DNA of 51,444 bases from a virus. Location: positions 1 to 51,444 of the IMG/VR virus record IMGVR_UViG_3300023117_001798; one strand, written 5' to 3'. Below, in pieces: positions 16,330 to 23,854 of the stretch; the stretch's first letter is position 1, and each line of letters opens with the position of its first letter. The position numbers were made by a program, and so were the translations under genes. Under the pieces are notes generated by a model. That model had not been told where the DNA came from. It saw only the letters and a program-made list of their open reading frames with translations, and did not search any database.

Positions 16330-16337
16330 GTATATAA
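16330..16337 (+). promoter_or_regulatory. Weak late-promoter-like box GTATATAA
   Basis: GGTATATAAAG lies 22 nt before the ATG at 16352. It differs from GATATATA at the second base and is closer to the start than usual. If it is a promoter, the longer in-frame start at 16310 would lie upstream of the transcript. Confidence 0.35.
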
Positions 16338-16351
16338 AGAAAATTGTGAAC

Positions 16352-17377
16352 ATGTCGGATAAAAATCTATCGCCCGAAGAAATACTAAGAGAAAAAGAGA
16401 TCGCTGGTGGAATTGTTTATGATGACCCTAGCGGGTTGAATTTAGATACTGATCTTTCTGATAACGTGTACAACGAAACAGTAAAGGAATCTACACCAAA
16501 CAATCAGCAAACTCCTTCTATTGAACCTGAAGAAACAAAGCCATTAGAGCTTGGTTGGAAAAATTTACCAGTTGGCATGCTTCCTTCAAAAGGTCTTTTT
16601 TATCCGGATGGCTCTAGGATAGCGATCAGACCTGCTGAGGTTAAAGAAATCAGACAATTCTCAACGATTGATGAGGACGATATGCTCGATATAGATGATA
16701 AGTTAAACTTTATATTGGACTCTTGCTGTCGTATTAAATTTGGCGAGGGTGTTGTTTCTTACAAAGATCTCAAGCAGGAAGATAGGTTTTTTATAATTAT
16801 GGCAATAAGGGATTTAACTTTTGTCAAAGGTGAGAATCGGATCATTGTTAGTCCAGAGGGCGGATGTAGCACTAGAGGATGTGATGGGATGGAAGGTATC
16901 GAACTTAGGACCGGCGTTTTAAGTAACTATGAAATTCTTGAGGAGCTTACGAAATTCTATTCGCACTCTGAAAGATGTTTTATCTTTCCTATTAAAAGGA
17001 TTGGTAAAACAATTAAGATGTCTCCTCCCTCTATAGGAGTGACCAAAGCTATATCTTCCTTTGTAAGAGATGCTGTAAAGAAAGGGGATGAGGTAGATCA
17101 AAGCTTCATTAAGATTGCACCATTTTATTTAGAAGAGTGGCGAGGTCTTGACTATTTTAAAATCAAGGAAGCCATGATAACTTCTTCGGAGGAATGGACC
17201 AAGGAGGAGTTTTCTGCATACTTTGAGCTTGCTGAAAGGATAAAGATTGGTACTAACCTAAAAATTAAAGTCAGGTGTGACGCTTGCGGTGATGGGGAGG
17301 TCACCGCCCCAATCTACTTTCCCTCCGGGTTCAGATCTCTTTTCGTTATTTCAGATATCTTTAGAGAATTATTTTGA
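16352..17377 (+). CDS. Baseplate hub / hub-assembly protein (gp26/gp51-like), ends at a possible +1 frameshift
   Basis: A 341-residue protein. The first 65 residues are acidic and disordered. Then GWKNLPVGMLPSKGLFYPDGS leads into a fold like the T4 baseplate-hub family of gp26 and gp51: RPAEVKEIRQFSTIDEDD, LNFILDSCCRIKFGEG, LKQEDRFFIIMAIRDLTF. It has putative metal-binding Cys pairs CSTRGC and C-x2-C in RCDACGDGE near the C-terminus. These proteins help build the central hub and sit near the tail tube genes. The gene stops at TGA 17375-17377 directly after a TTT codon, and the +1 frame continues with plausible protein. I chose ATG 16352 because an in-frame start at 16310 precedes the promoter-like box. 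Confidence 0.7.
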   Translation: MSDKNLSPEEILREKEIAGGIVYDDPSGLNLDTDLSDNVYNETVKESTPNNQQTPSIEPEETKPLELGWKNLPVGMLPSKGLFYPDGSRIAIRPAEVKEIRQFSTIDEDDMLDIDDKLNFILDSCCRIKFGEGVVSYKDLKQEDRFFIIMAIRDLTFVKGENRIIVSPEGGCSTRGCDGMEGIELRTGVLSNYEILEELTKFYSHSERCFIFPIKRIGKTIKMSPPSIGVTKAISSFVRDAVKKGDEVDQSFIKIAPFYLEEWRGLDYFKIKEAMITSSEEWTKEEFSAYFELAERIKIGTNLKIKVRCDACGDGEVTAPIYFPSGFRSLFVISDIFRELF

Positions 17378-17378
17378 T
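17372..17378 (+). promoter_or_regulatory. Candidate +1 ribosomal frameshift site TTT TGA T
   Basis: The zero-frame P-site codon TTT (17372-17374) is followed by TGA and preceded by TTA. Slippage of tRNA-Phe by one base to TTT (17373-17375) would read GAT CTT AAA, joining the 341-residue hub-type protein to FDLKFRMWKEHG. The logic resembles prfB, where a CUU UGA context shifts +1. I see no strong Shine-Dalgarno-like stimulator just upstream. Confidence 0.5.
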
Positions 17379-17390
17379 CTTAAATTTAGA

Positions 17391-17549
17391 ATGTGGAAAG
17401 AGCATGGACTCGATCCAGCTTGGATAGAATCCATTCCTTTTTATGAATATCAAATTTGGCTTGATAAGCTAAATGATGCTGTAGAAAAACAAAACAAGAA
17501 AAATCTAGAAGATAGCGGACAGACGGAGGTCTTTAGCTTTAGTAAGTGA
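17391..17549 (+). CDS. Small tail-assembly ORF in the +1 frame (standalone 52 aa or frameshift extension)
   Basis: The sequence MWKEHGLDPAWIESIPFYEYQIWLD continues as a charged helical protein. The IPFYEYQIWLDKLN block looks like the small ORFs that follow hub-assembly genes in T4-like phages. The frame is open well upstream of ATG 17391, back past a GTG at 17277. Plausible residues FDLKFR directly precede the ATG, which favours translation by +1 frameshift from the preceding gene over initiation here. It could act as a tail-assembly chaperone domain made in lower amount (inference). Confidence 0.6.
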   Translation: MWKEHGLDPAWIESIPFYEYQIWLDKLNDAVEKQNKKNLEDSGQTEVFSFSK

Positions 17550-17563
17550 TTTTAGTTTTCTGG

Positions 17564-17571
17564 GATATATA
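17564..17571 (+). promoter_or_regulatory. Candidate late promoter GATATATA
   Basis: GATATATAATTGG lies 15 nt after the previous stop. It is 30 nt before a GTG at 17594 but only 9 nt before an in-frame TTG at 17573. The usual spacing in this window therefore supports the GTG as the start. Confidence 0.6.
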
Positions 17572-17593
17572 ATTGGAAATAAAATATCCCTCT

Positions 17594-18901
17594 GTGGCTG
17601 ATTCTAATAAACTACTTAAAGAACTTAGTAATCTAAGTAGCAACTTTGATTCCCTTTACCAGGAACTAAAAGCTTCTACCCAAGCAAATACCGATTCATC
17701 AAATGAGGTGAAGAATCTTATTGCTGAGGTGAGGAAGGGAAATTCTTTGGGAGATGGCGATCTGAAGGGAGTATTTGAGGGTTTTACAAAATCCCTTTCC
17801 AAAACAATTGCTGACCAAAACGATCAAATACTTAACGGTTTAACTGATAAGATATCTCAATCCTTTTCTGGCTCTGTTTCAAATTTTCTTGGTAAAGTCC
17901 CACAACAGATAGCTCAAGTAAAAGCTGGTAATATGCCAGATTTCAAATCCATATTAGGTGGTAATTCTATAAAAGGGATAGTATCTAATGCAGCTTCCCG
18001 CATACCTGGTTTGGCAGATGGTGGAACTGTAGAGAGTAGCGGTATAGCAGTTGTTGGTGAGAAGGGACCTGAATTGGTAGAATTGAAATCAGGGGACAAG
18101 GTAAGAACCAAAGAAGAGCAACTGATGGAGATGCTACTTGAGGAGGAAAGGGCAAAAAACGAAAAACTAGGTCGTGTAAGAAGGACTGGTCCAACCGAAG
18201 AAGAGGTAGAAGCTTATCGCCAGGAACTATTGGCTGAGGATCCTGAATTTTTTTCAGATCCTGTAGAATTACAGGAGGAGCTAGATTGGTTTAGGTCCCA
18301 ACAAGGTTATGAACTAGAAACCAGAGAGACATTTAGTCCTGCTGATCTTAAAAAACTTAGTGAACCCGTAATACCAAAAGAAGCTAGTGTTACAAAGAAC
18401 ACTCCTGAATTGAGCCAGGTGAAGGAAGTTAAGGAAACCCCAGATTTAAAAGAGGAGGACAAAAAGGAAAAATCTGGTAAGTTTAAGGATTTTTTGTCTG
18501 GAGTAACTAGCAAAGCTAAGGAAAAATTAGAAGAAGCTAAGGCTAAGGGAAAAGCAAACCTTCAAAGCAGTGTTGCAGAGTTAAAGGAAAAGAATCCAAT
18601 TAACCAGCTTAAATCTGACGCTGAAAACATCAAGTCACAGATACAAGAAAGCGTTGCTTCCATAAAAGGAATGTCTGGAAATTCCACTTCCAAACCCGTT
18701 GAGCAAAAAGTAACTGCAGTTAAAGAGCCAAAGAAGACAAGAGGTTCGTCTTCTAGTTCTAATGCTAGCGGGGATTCTTCTATGTCATCGTCTGACATAA
18801 AAGAGATGAAAGGACTTTTAGCAGCTATATACCAGGCATTAAGATCTCCTCTAACAATTGCCAATGATGTGCCTTTTAGGCCAAACTCCAACAATTTCTA
18901 A
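17594..18901 (+). CDS. Probable tail protein with tape-measure-like GEKGPELV motif
   Basis: A 435-residue protein, helical and charged. The motif GGTVESSGIAVVGEKGPELVEL (about residues 144-165) is the conserved LVGE-x-GPEL segment found near the C-termini of many phage tape-measure and tail-tip proteins. Downstream are long charged coiled-coil stretches (LEEERAKNEKLGRVRR, KFKDFLSGVTSKAKEKLEEAKAKGKANL) and a Ser-rich linker. It is far shorter than a typical tape measure, so it may be a hub accessory or a split tape-measure part. I prefer the GTG at 17594 from promoter spacing; a TTG at 17573 would add seven residues. Confidence 0.55.
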   Translation: MADSNKLLKELSNLSSNFDSLYQELKASTQANTDSSNEVKNLIAEVRKGNSLGDGDLKGVFEGFTKSLSKTIADQNDQILNGLTDKISQSFSGSVSNFLGKVPQQIAQVKAGNMPDFKSILGGNSIKGIVSNAASRIPGLADGGTVESSGIAVVGEKGPELVELKSGDKVRTKEEQLMEMLLEEERAKNEKLGRVRRTGPTEEEVEAYRQELLAEDPEFFSDPVELQEELDWFRSQQGYELETRETFSPADLKKLSEPVIPKEASVTKNTPELSQVKEVKETPDLKEEDKKEKSGKFKDFLSGVTSKAKEKLEEAKAKGKANLQSSVAELKEKNPINQLKSDAENIKSQIQESVASIKGMSGNSTSKPVEQKVTAVKEPKKTRGSSSSSNASGDSSMSSSDIKEMKGLLAAIYQALRSPLTIANDVPFRPNSNNF

Positions 18902-18922
18902 CAATTGTTTATAAGTTCATTT

Positions 18923-18940
18923 TTTCCCAACGCCGGGAAA
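18923..18940 (+). other. Hairpin at the boundary of structural and metabolic genes
   Basis: TTTCCC-AACGCC-GGGAAA is a perfect 6-bp stem in the 83-nt gap after the tape-measure-like gene. There is a T-run before it but not after it, so intrinsic termination on this strand is uncertain. It abuts a TATATTTG promoter-like box. Confidence 0.45.
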
Positions 18941-18943
18941 TCT

Positions 18944-18951
18944 TATATTTG
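18944..18951 (+). promoter_or_regulatory. Candidate early/middle promoter (-7 box TATATTTG)
   Basis: TATATTTG matches the Bacteroidota -7 consensus TAnnTTTG and lies 41 nt before the ATG of the dCMP deaminase gene. No clear -33 TTG is seen at the ideal distance. Similar boxes precede the ligase and Fpg/Nei genes, all non-structural. Confidence 0.45.
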
Positions 18952-18984
18952 TTTCACAACTACCTTTTTAAGCCGGAACTGTCC

Positions 18985-19545
18985 ATGGAAGAAACGTTTA
19001 TAAATTCTGAATTATTCTTTTCGCAAGAGTCTTCAGCACAAGGGGATTATTGGATTGCCAAACCCTCTCTTAACAAAGTTGCAACCTCAGAAAACAATTT
19101 TGATGAAATAAGCGAAACCTTTTATTCTTTAAAGGATAGGAAGATGGACAGGGTCTATCTAGAAATGGCAAAGGTGTGGGCAACAAATTCTTACTGTGAG
19201 CGAATGAAGGTAGGTAGCTTAATAGTAAAGGATAAGTCAATCATCTCTGACGGGTATAACGGAGCTCCTACTGGATTTCCTAATATTTGCGAAGATGCTT
19301 CCCACGTAACGCTTCCACATGTACTCCATGCAGAAGCTAATGCAATTACTAAATTGGCCAAGAGCACACAAAGCTCGGACGGATCTACACTTTATGTTAC
19401 GGTCTCTCCGTGTTTTGAATGCTCTAAACTGATTATACAGAGCGGAATAAAAAGGTTAGTATTTAAGGAGTTATATAGAAAACTTGAATCACTCAAGTTT
19501 TTATTTGACGCCGGTATTGAGCTTGTTAGGTTAAATAATAAATAG
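18985..19545 (+). CDS. cd: dCMP deaminase
   Basis: A 186-residue zinc-dependent deaminase converting dCMP to dUMP for dTTP synthesis. The zinc site is HAEANAI (H115, E117) and SPCFEC (C133, C136). MAKVWATNSYCERMKVGSLIVKDKSIISDGYNGAP is the conserved N-lobe. The core normally begins at MDRVYLEMA (ATG 19144), so residues 1-53 are an acidic extension that I keep because the frame is open and coding-like. The ATG at 18985 is preferred over a TTG at 18949, which overlaps the promoter box. It is the first gene after the late tail operon. Confidence 0.93.
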   Translation: MEETFINSELFFSQESSAQGDYWIAKPSLNKVATSENNFDEISETFYSLKDRKMDRVYLEMAKVWATNSYCERMKVGSLIVKDKSIISDGYNGAPTGFPNICEDASHVTLPHVLHAEANAITKLAKSTQSSDGSTLYVTVSPCFECSKLIIQSGIKRLVFKELYRKLESLKFLFDAGIELVRLNNK

Positions 19546-19577
19546 GAGGTTAAAAAGGGAAATTACAAAGGGGAAAA

Positions 19578-20195
19578 ATGGCAAAAGAAAAAAATATACA
19601 AGTCTTGGCTGAAAGCTTCATTCAGACCAGGGGCGAAAGAGAGTTCAGACCTCTCTACGAAAGAGTAAAACCAGGGGTATTAAATCATTGTTACGGGATT
19701 CTTAAAGATTTTGAATTGGCAGAAGATGCCTTTTTGAATGCAATGTCAAAGGTCTGGCAGAAGATTGACCAATATGACAGCAGCAGGGGTAATTTTTCAA
19801 CGTGGTGTTATAATATTGCTAGAAATGAATCTCTTCTGCTTCTAAAAAGTAGGAAAAGGTATATTTCTCAGACATCCGAAGAAATGGAATACACCTCAGC
19901 AAAGGCCGAGGAAAAAAATCCATCGTATGATATAGAGGATGATCCTCTTTGGGAATTTTTATGTGGCGGAAATGATATTGATGACGTGTATGAGCAAGTT
20001 ATTGATGAGATAAAGGAACTTCCTGATATCTATAGGGATATAATGATTGATCGCGAGATTAATGGTATGAAATACAAAGATATCGCAGACAAGTACAATA
20101 TTAAAAAGAGATCTATTGCTACTAGAATACGTAGGGCCAGGACCAAAATTCGTAAGAAAATGGAGGATGCAATGGGAAAATCTGATTTTAAGTGA
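19578..20195 (+). CDS. ECF-type RNA polymerase sigma factor
   Basis: A 205-residue sigma-70 family protein. Region 2 is YERVKPGVLNHCYGILKDFELAEDAFLNAMSKVWQKIDQYDSSRGNFSTWCYNIARNESL (about residues 27-86). An acidic linker leads to region 4: IKELPDIYRDIMIDREINGMKYKDIADKYNIKKRSIATRIRRARTKIRKKM (about 146-197), a helix-turn-helix that would bind a -35 element. It has a good Shine-Dalgarno (AAAGGGGAAAA before ATG). Unlike the gp55-like protein at 27460 it has both promoter-binding regions, so it may direct host core polymerase to a separate phage gene class. It overlaps the next gene by one base (TGATG). Confidence 0.85.
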   Translation: MAKEKNIQVLAESFIQTRGEREFRPLYERVKPGVLNHCYGILKDFELAEDAFLNAMSKVWQKIDQYDSSRGNFSTWCYNIARNESLLLLKSRKRYISQTSEEMEYTSAKAEEKNPSYDIEDDPLWEFLCGGNDIDDVYEQVIDEIKELPDIYRDIMIDREINGMKYKDIADKYNIKKRSIATRIRRARTKIRKKMEDAMGKSDFK

Positions 20196-20656
20196 TGTGG
20201 AATATATTAGCAATATTTAGAATTTTCAAAGTTCTCAAGGAGCTGAGAATCTATTCGCAGTATAGGTCTACCGTGAAAGAGGAAAGCATGAATTCCCCCT
20301 TTTGGACAAGGCTTAGACTTAGATATGATTGGTTTAGAAGAATTTATACTGTGGTTAATTTACCACCCGAGGTTACAATGTCTCGTGAGTTTCCGGTAGA
20401 TGCTAGGCCTGCATACGTTTTTGAAGAGCTTAAAGGAGTAAATGATTATCTTACCAAACTAAATCTCCAGGAGGTAATTACACCAGTCCTTAAGCCAATC
20501 CCAGAAACAAATGGGGATTCTTATTTGGTTGTATATTATTTCTTTTTCCGATACCTTTCATGGATATGGATATTTAGATTTATTCTAGAGGTGGTTGGAA
20601 TTATATTGTTGGTTGTTAAGTGGAATTTTTTGATAAGCTATTTTGGATTTGGATAA
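20195..20656 (+). CDS. Membrane-anchored hypothetical protein
   Basis: Starts at the ATG overlapping the sigma-factor stop. The N-terminus has a short amphipathic hydrophobic stretch (MWNILAIFRIFKVL). The middle is soluble (LPPEVTMSREFPVDARPAYVFEELK). The C-terminal 45 residues form one long or two short membrane segments (YLVVYYFFFRYLSWIWIFRFILE, then VVGIILLVVKW). I do not recognise the family. Coupling to an ECF sigma gene recalls anti-sigma partners, but no anti-sigma motif is visible. It overlaps the next gene by 14 nt. Confidence 0.65.
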   Translation: MWNILAIFRIFKVLKELRIYSQYRSTVKEESMNSPFWTRLRLRYDWFRRIYTVVNLPPEVTMSREFPVDARPAYVFEELKGVNDYLTKLNLQEVITPVLKPIPETNGDSYLVVYYFFFRYLSWIWIFRFILEVVGIILLVVKWNFLISYFGFG

Positions 20657-21455
20657 TATAGAGAAAGTAAAAGAAGACTACCAGAGAAAGCTAGACATAT
20701 TCAAGGATCCCAAATTCATATTTAACGAGTCAGCTCACACGTATCATTTTGATGGTATAAAATATGACTCGGTTACAACGTTTCTAAGGATATTCAAAAC
20801 CCCCTTTGACCGGATGTACTGGGCTAAAAGGAAGGCTAGGGAGAGGGGAATAGAAGTTGACGAGATACTAAATGAATGGCAGGAGAAAGCAAACATAGCT
20901 AATTCTCTGGGAACGGAGGTCCATAAATGGATTGAAGACTACTGGTCTGGACTAGATCCTGAAATTCCGGAAGATGACGACGTTAGAGATAGGGTTGAAA
21001 AATTCCTGCTTTTAAAGGAGGAGAGGTTTAGTGATCTTGTTCCCCTTGAATCGGAGCTTAAGTTATTTTCCAAAAAATGGAGACTTGCTGGAACAGCCGA
21101 CCAACCTTTCCTCATGTGGGACAAGAAGCAAGATAAAATTTTATTTTTAATCGGGGACTGGAAAACTAATAAGGAATTTAAGGATGATAAACACCCAAAG
21201 GGTAGATTCAAAAAGCTTCTACATCCATTTGCTGACCTTTATGAAAATTCGCATAATGAGTATTCCATACAGATTAGTTTGTATAGATTGATCATAGAGG
21301 AAGAAACCGGTTTGGAAACGCACGGGGGTTTTCTTTGTCATATCGGACCCCAGGATAAACCTAAGTTATATCCAGTAAAAGATTTGCGGGAAAGACTCAA
21401 GATATATTTACAGCATAACAGGGAAGAATTCGATGTTTTCGACATCTCTGAGTGA
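20643..21455 (+). CDS. PD-(D/E)XK superfamily nuclease (RecB-like)
   Basis: A 270-residue protein with RecB-family nuclease motifs: LGTEVHKWIEDYW (about 87-99), WRLAGTADQPFLMW carrying the Asp of motif II, FLIGDWKTNK with the D-x-K of motif III, and YSIQISLYRLII, the Q-x3-Y motif. The N-terminal SAHTYHFDGIKYDSVTTFLR resembles the start of phage exonucleases. A role in DNA processing, recombination or host DNA degradation is likely. It begins with TTG inside the previous gene. Possible identities include a Cas4/AddB-like or phage exonuclease; substrate is unknown. Confidence 0.8.
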   Translation: MDLDNIEKVKEDYQRKLDIFKDPKFIFNESAHTYHFDGIKYDSVTTFLRIFKTPFDRMYWAKRKARERGIEVDEILNEWQEKANIANSLGTEVHKWIEDYWSGLDPEIPEDDDVRDRVEKFLLLKEERFSDLVPLESELKLFSKKWRLAGTADQPFLMWDKKQDKILFLIGDWKTNKEFKDDKHPKGRFKKLLHPFADLYENSHNEYSIQISLYRLIIEEETGLETHGGFLCHIGPQDKPKLYPVKDLRERLKIYLQHNREEFDVFDISE

Positions 21456-21496
21456 AACATTATTGTTTAAGCAACTAAAAAATAAAAAGAAATCAA

Positions 21497-22012
21497 ATGG
21501 CAAAGAAAAAAACAGAAGGCAAGGTAGTAGAACTTGATGCAAATCAACTTGCAGACGCTGTAGGCGAGGAAGCACTTTCTCGTTTAAACGAAGGAAGAAT
21601 CAAAGCAGCCGAGGAAAACTTGGAAAATGCAAAAAAGAGGGTATCCACAAAAGTTTATGCAGTCCAATTTGATTCTATGGATCATATTGATAGGTTTGTA
21701 ACCTTCATGGAAAACGATGCAGAGTGGAAGGAAAAGGAATCCCTTGGTGTAATTGAGATTTGTAAGGTTTTAGACAAACTCAAATCTGATGGCATTAAAA
21801 ATAACATTCTTTACTTGCAAGCTTTGCCTTTAGAAGCAAGCCACTACTTTATCTCTAAGCAGAGTGGTAAAGGTCTTAAAGAGGCTAAAGAATTTATCTC
21901 CTTATTGAAGCCCTTTGAACAAGGACTTGAATCTGCAAAAGCTGATGCAAGGGAGATTCAGGATTTGGAAAAAGAACTCGCTGCAGCTCAACAAGGGCTT
22001 GAATTAGCCTAA
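21497..22012 (+). CDS. Hypothetical helical protein, 171 aa
   Basis: A charged protein with helical ends: KTEGKVVELDANQLADAVGEEALSRLNEGR at the start and EIQDLEKELAAAQQGLELA at the end. The central segment (VSTKVYAVQFDSMDHIDRFVTFMENDAEWKEKESLG) is alpha/beta. No catalytic motif or membrane segment is seen. It is followed by an intrinsic terminator, so it ends its transcription unit. Function unknown. Confidence 0.75.
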   Translation: MAKKKTEGKVVELDANQLADAVGEEALSRLNEGRIKAAEENLENAKKRVSTKVYAVQFDSMDHIDRFVTFMENDAEWKEKESLGVIEICKVLDKLKSDGIKNNILYLQALPLEASHYFISKQSGKGLKEAKEFISLLKPFEQGLESAKADAREIQDLEKELAAAQQGLELA

Positions 22013-22039
22013 GAGCACATTAACAAAACCATAGTTTTA

Positions 22040-22071
22040 AATAGGCTCCAGGTGATTGGGGCCTATTTTTT
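22040..22071 (+). terminator. Rho-independent terminator
   Basis: AATAGGCTCC-AGGTGATT-GGGGCCTATT forms a 10-bp stem with one T-G wobble, followed by a T-run. It lies 28 nt after a stop codon and before the next GATATATA promoter, closing the metabolic operon. Confidence 0.85.
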
Positions 22072-22092
22072 AGTGTATATGGTTTTGGGTTA

Positions 22093-22100
22093 GATATATA
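22093..22100 (+). promoter_or_regulatory. Candidate late promoter GATATATA
   Basis: TAGATATATAGTAAAAC lies 32 nt before the ATG at 22125, directly after a terminator. It would start an independent late unit covering the membrane proteins and probable structural genes. Confidence 0.7.
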
Positions 22101-22124
22101 GTAAAACTAAAATTGTAAATAATC

Positions 22125-22418
22125 ATGGTACAAAAGATTAAAGACAACTTCCAATTTATAGTATTGGGGTTCCTAGTATTGGTTTTTTTCAGACAATGCG
22201 GAGTAAACAGAGATATTGACCGTATCGAAAAGGAGCTTAAAGCTTCTAACACTGAATTAAATACTAAGCTTGACTCGATCAACACTCTTACAAAAGCAGA
22301 GATCAGACACGAAATGAATCAGGTAATGTTCCAATTTCTTATTTATGAAGATGATTTTGATAAGAAAAGAATTTCCTTGTCTGAGATTAAAAATAAGATA
22401 GAAGCAAGTGAAGAGTAA
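22125..22418 (+). CDS. Small membrane protein with periplasm- or cytoplasm-facing coiled coil
   Basis: A 97-residue protein with one N-terminal transmembrane helix (FIVLGFLVLVFF, about residues 10-22). RQCGVN follows, then a charged coiled coil (DIDRIEKELKASNTELNTKLDSINTLTK). The topology is like inner-membrane spanins, but late-phage membrane initiators of head assembly are equally possible. It overlaps the next membrane-protein gene by 11 nt, suggesting a pair. No family recognised. Confidence 0.65.
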   Translation: MVQKIKDNFQFIVLGFLVLVFFRQCGVNRDIDRIEKELKASNTELNTKLDSINTLTKAEIRHEMNQVMFQFLIYEDDFDKKRISLSEIKNKIEASEE

Positions 22419-23178
22419 ATCAAAACTGGTTAACGGTTTCATCATAAGCACCTTTGTATCTCTGTATTTGATGGTGTCTGTGATTTCCACTATCCACGTA
22501 ATTGACTTCTTTAAACTATCTAACCCAACTTGGTTAGCTATATCTCTTGCTATAGCATTTGAGGTGGGTGCAGCTGCATCCCTTGCTTCATTAATAGCTA
22601 TGGAAAAAATGAACAAGTCACTGGTGTGGTTCTTGTTTATCCTTTTAACTGCAATGCAAGCAATGGGTAATACCTATTATGCCTTTGTAAATCTTGGTGA
22701 TTATACCTCTTGGTCTGAGCTTTTCGGTCTGATTGAGGAAGAGGAAATATTCCAAAAGAGAGTCCTTTCTATAGTTTCTGGTGCTATTCTACCGATAGTG
22801 GCTTTGGGCTTTATTAAGTCATTGGTTGATTACATAAAACCTGAAGGGAATGAAGTTTCCAATCCTAAAGAACACGAAACTACTGAAATCGATTCACAGG
22901 ATGAAGATTCTCACGAGAGTGAACTTCAGGATATAAGTGAACCTTTAATTTATGACTCGCATTTGAGCTTAATAAATTTACAAGGGGAAACACTCCAATC
23001 TGAAGATGCTGCTGAATCTGATAAAGTAGAGGAGGACAAAGAAGCAGAAAAGAAACCGATAGTTCAGGATAACGTTGAGGTAGTTAATGTGAATTCGAAT
23101 AAGGAAACAGCCACTAGAAAAAGAACTCCTAGTGTTAAAACCCCAGATGATCCTAATTTAAACCCAACTAAGCTTTAA
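22408..23178 (+). CDS. Four-helix membrane protein with long acidic tail
   Basis: A 256-residue protein that starts with GTG inside the previous gene. Probable membrane segments are at about 10-30 (FIISTFVSLYLMVSVISTI), 42-64 (LAISLAIAFEVGAAASLASL), 70-92 (LVWFLFILLTAMQAMGNTYYA) and 115-135 (VLSIVSGAILPIVALGFI). The C-terminal 110 residues are hydrophilic and acidic with many Glu, Asp and Ser. Its late promoter and the structural genes that follow suggest a role in virion assembly at the membrane, or in lysis (inference). No homology recognised. Confidence 0.65.
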   Translation: MKSKSKLVNGFIISTFVSLYLMVSVISTIHVIDFFKLSNPTWLAISLAIAFEVGAAASLASLIAMEKMNKSLVWFLFILLTAMQAMGNTYYAFVNLGDYTSWSELFGLIEEEEIFQKRVLSIVSGAILPIVALGFIKSLVDYIKPEGNEVSNPKEHETTEIDSQDEDSHESELQDISEPLIYDSHLSLINLQGETLQSEDAAESDKVEEDKEAEKKPIVQDNVEVVNVNSNKETATRKRTPSVKTPDDPNLNPTKL

Positions 23179-23179
23179 T

Positions 23180-23854
23180 ATGAGCGCAAACATAGGTGAT
23201 AGCTTTGAAATATTTGGAGGCGGGTCCAGTAACGGAGGTACCGGATCTGGTACCCCCTTTGGTTATGGTGATAGTAATCCTGCTTTAACAACAGGGCAGT
23301 CCGGTCCGTGGAATACTAAATACACATTAATTGCAAACGATCCTGGATCACTGAAGAGAGTAAACCTTACTTTCTCCAACTATAATGATCCTCATGAAGT
23401 TAGAATATTTCAAACCTCGCTAAACGTAACATATCAGGCTGAGATAGAGGAGAAATTGGATTTATCTGAGTACTTCCACCCACTCCAGTCCTTTTCAAGC
23501 TACCAAAAGCAAACCTTTGTTATATCACCAGATGCTTCAATAAATTTGGATCCTGGTGATTTTGACACAACATTGGGTGAAGTAAGCTTATTGATGGCCA
23601 GGGCTCATTACAAAGCGGATGCAGTTGAGGACCAAAGGCTTTTATACTGGCATTACAATTCTGGGTATAGGAATATTATGTCTGATATGATGATGCTTAC
23701 TGGGCAGGTAAAGCCAGATGCTGCATGGAAGGGATGGCAAACATTACCTAATATCGACGAGCAAGTCGGATATACTGGAGCAGCAACAGGCGGATTCGTT
23801 TTTTCAAATCCAACTGAATATCCAGTTAAACTTACAATATTAACTGCAAGCTAA
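23180..23854 (+). CDS. Probable virion protein, paralogue A
   Basis: A 224-residue protein with a Gly/Ser-rich N-terminus (FEIFGGGSSNGGTGSGTPFGYG) and a beta-rich body. The C-terminal 60 residues (YRNIMSDMMMLTGQ ... GWQTLP ... GGFVFSNPTEYPVKLTILTAS) match the end of the next gene, so both share a domain. No enzyme motif or signal peptide. Candidates are head decoration or fibre-tip proteins, from position in a late operon only. Stop and next start overlap (TAATG). Confidence 0.6.
   Translation: MSANIGDSFEIFGGGSSNGGTGSGTPFGYGDSNPALTTGQSGPWNTKYTLIANDPGSLKRVNLTFSNYNDPHEVRIFQTSLNVTYQAEIEEKLDLSEYFHPLQSFSSYQKQTFVISPDASINLDPGDFDTTLGEVSLLMARAHYKADAVEDQRLLYWHYNSGYRNIMSDMMMLTGQVKPDAAWKGWQTLPNIDEQVGYTGAATGGFVFSNPTEYPVKLTILTAS

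Noticed and set aside
16310-16351. Longer start for the baseplate-hub-type gene
   Set aside because: The added 14 residues translate the promoter-like TATATAAAG region. ATG 16352 fits the downstream protein better.
18904-18911. ACAATTGT palindrome as an operator
   Set aside because: A single 8-bp palindrome in an AT-rich gap is expected by chance and does not recur at other starts that I could see.
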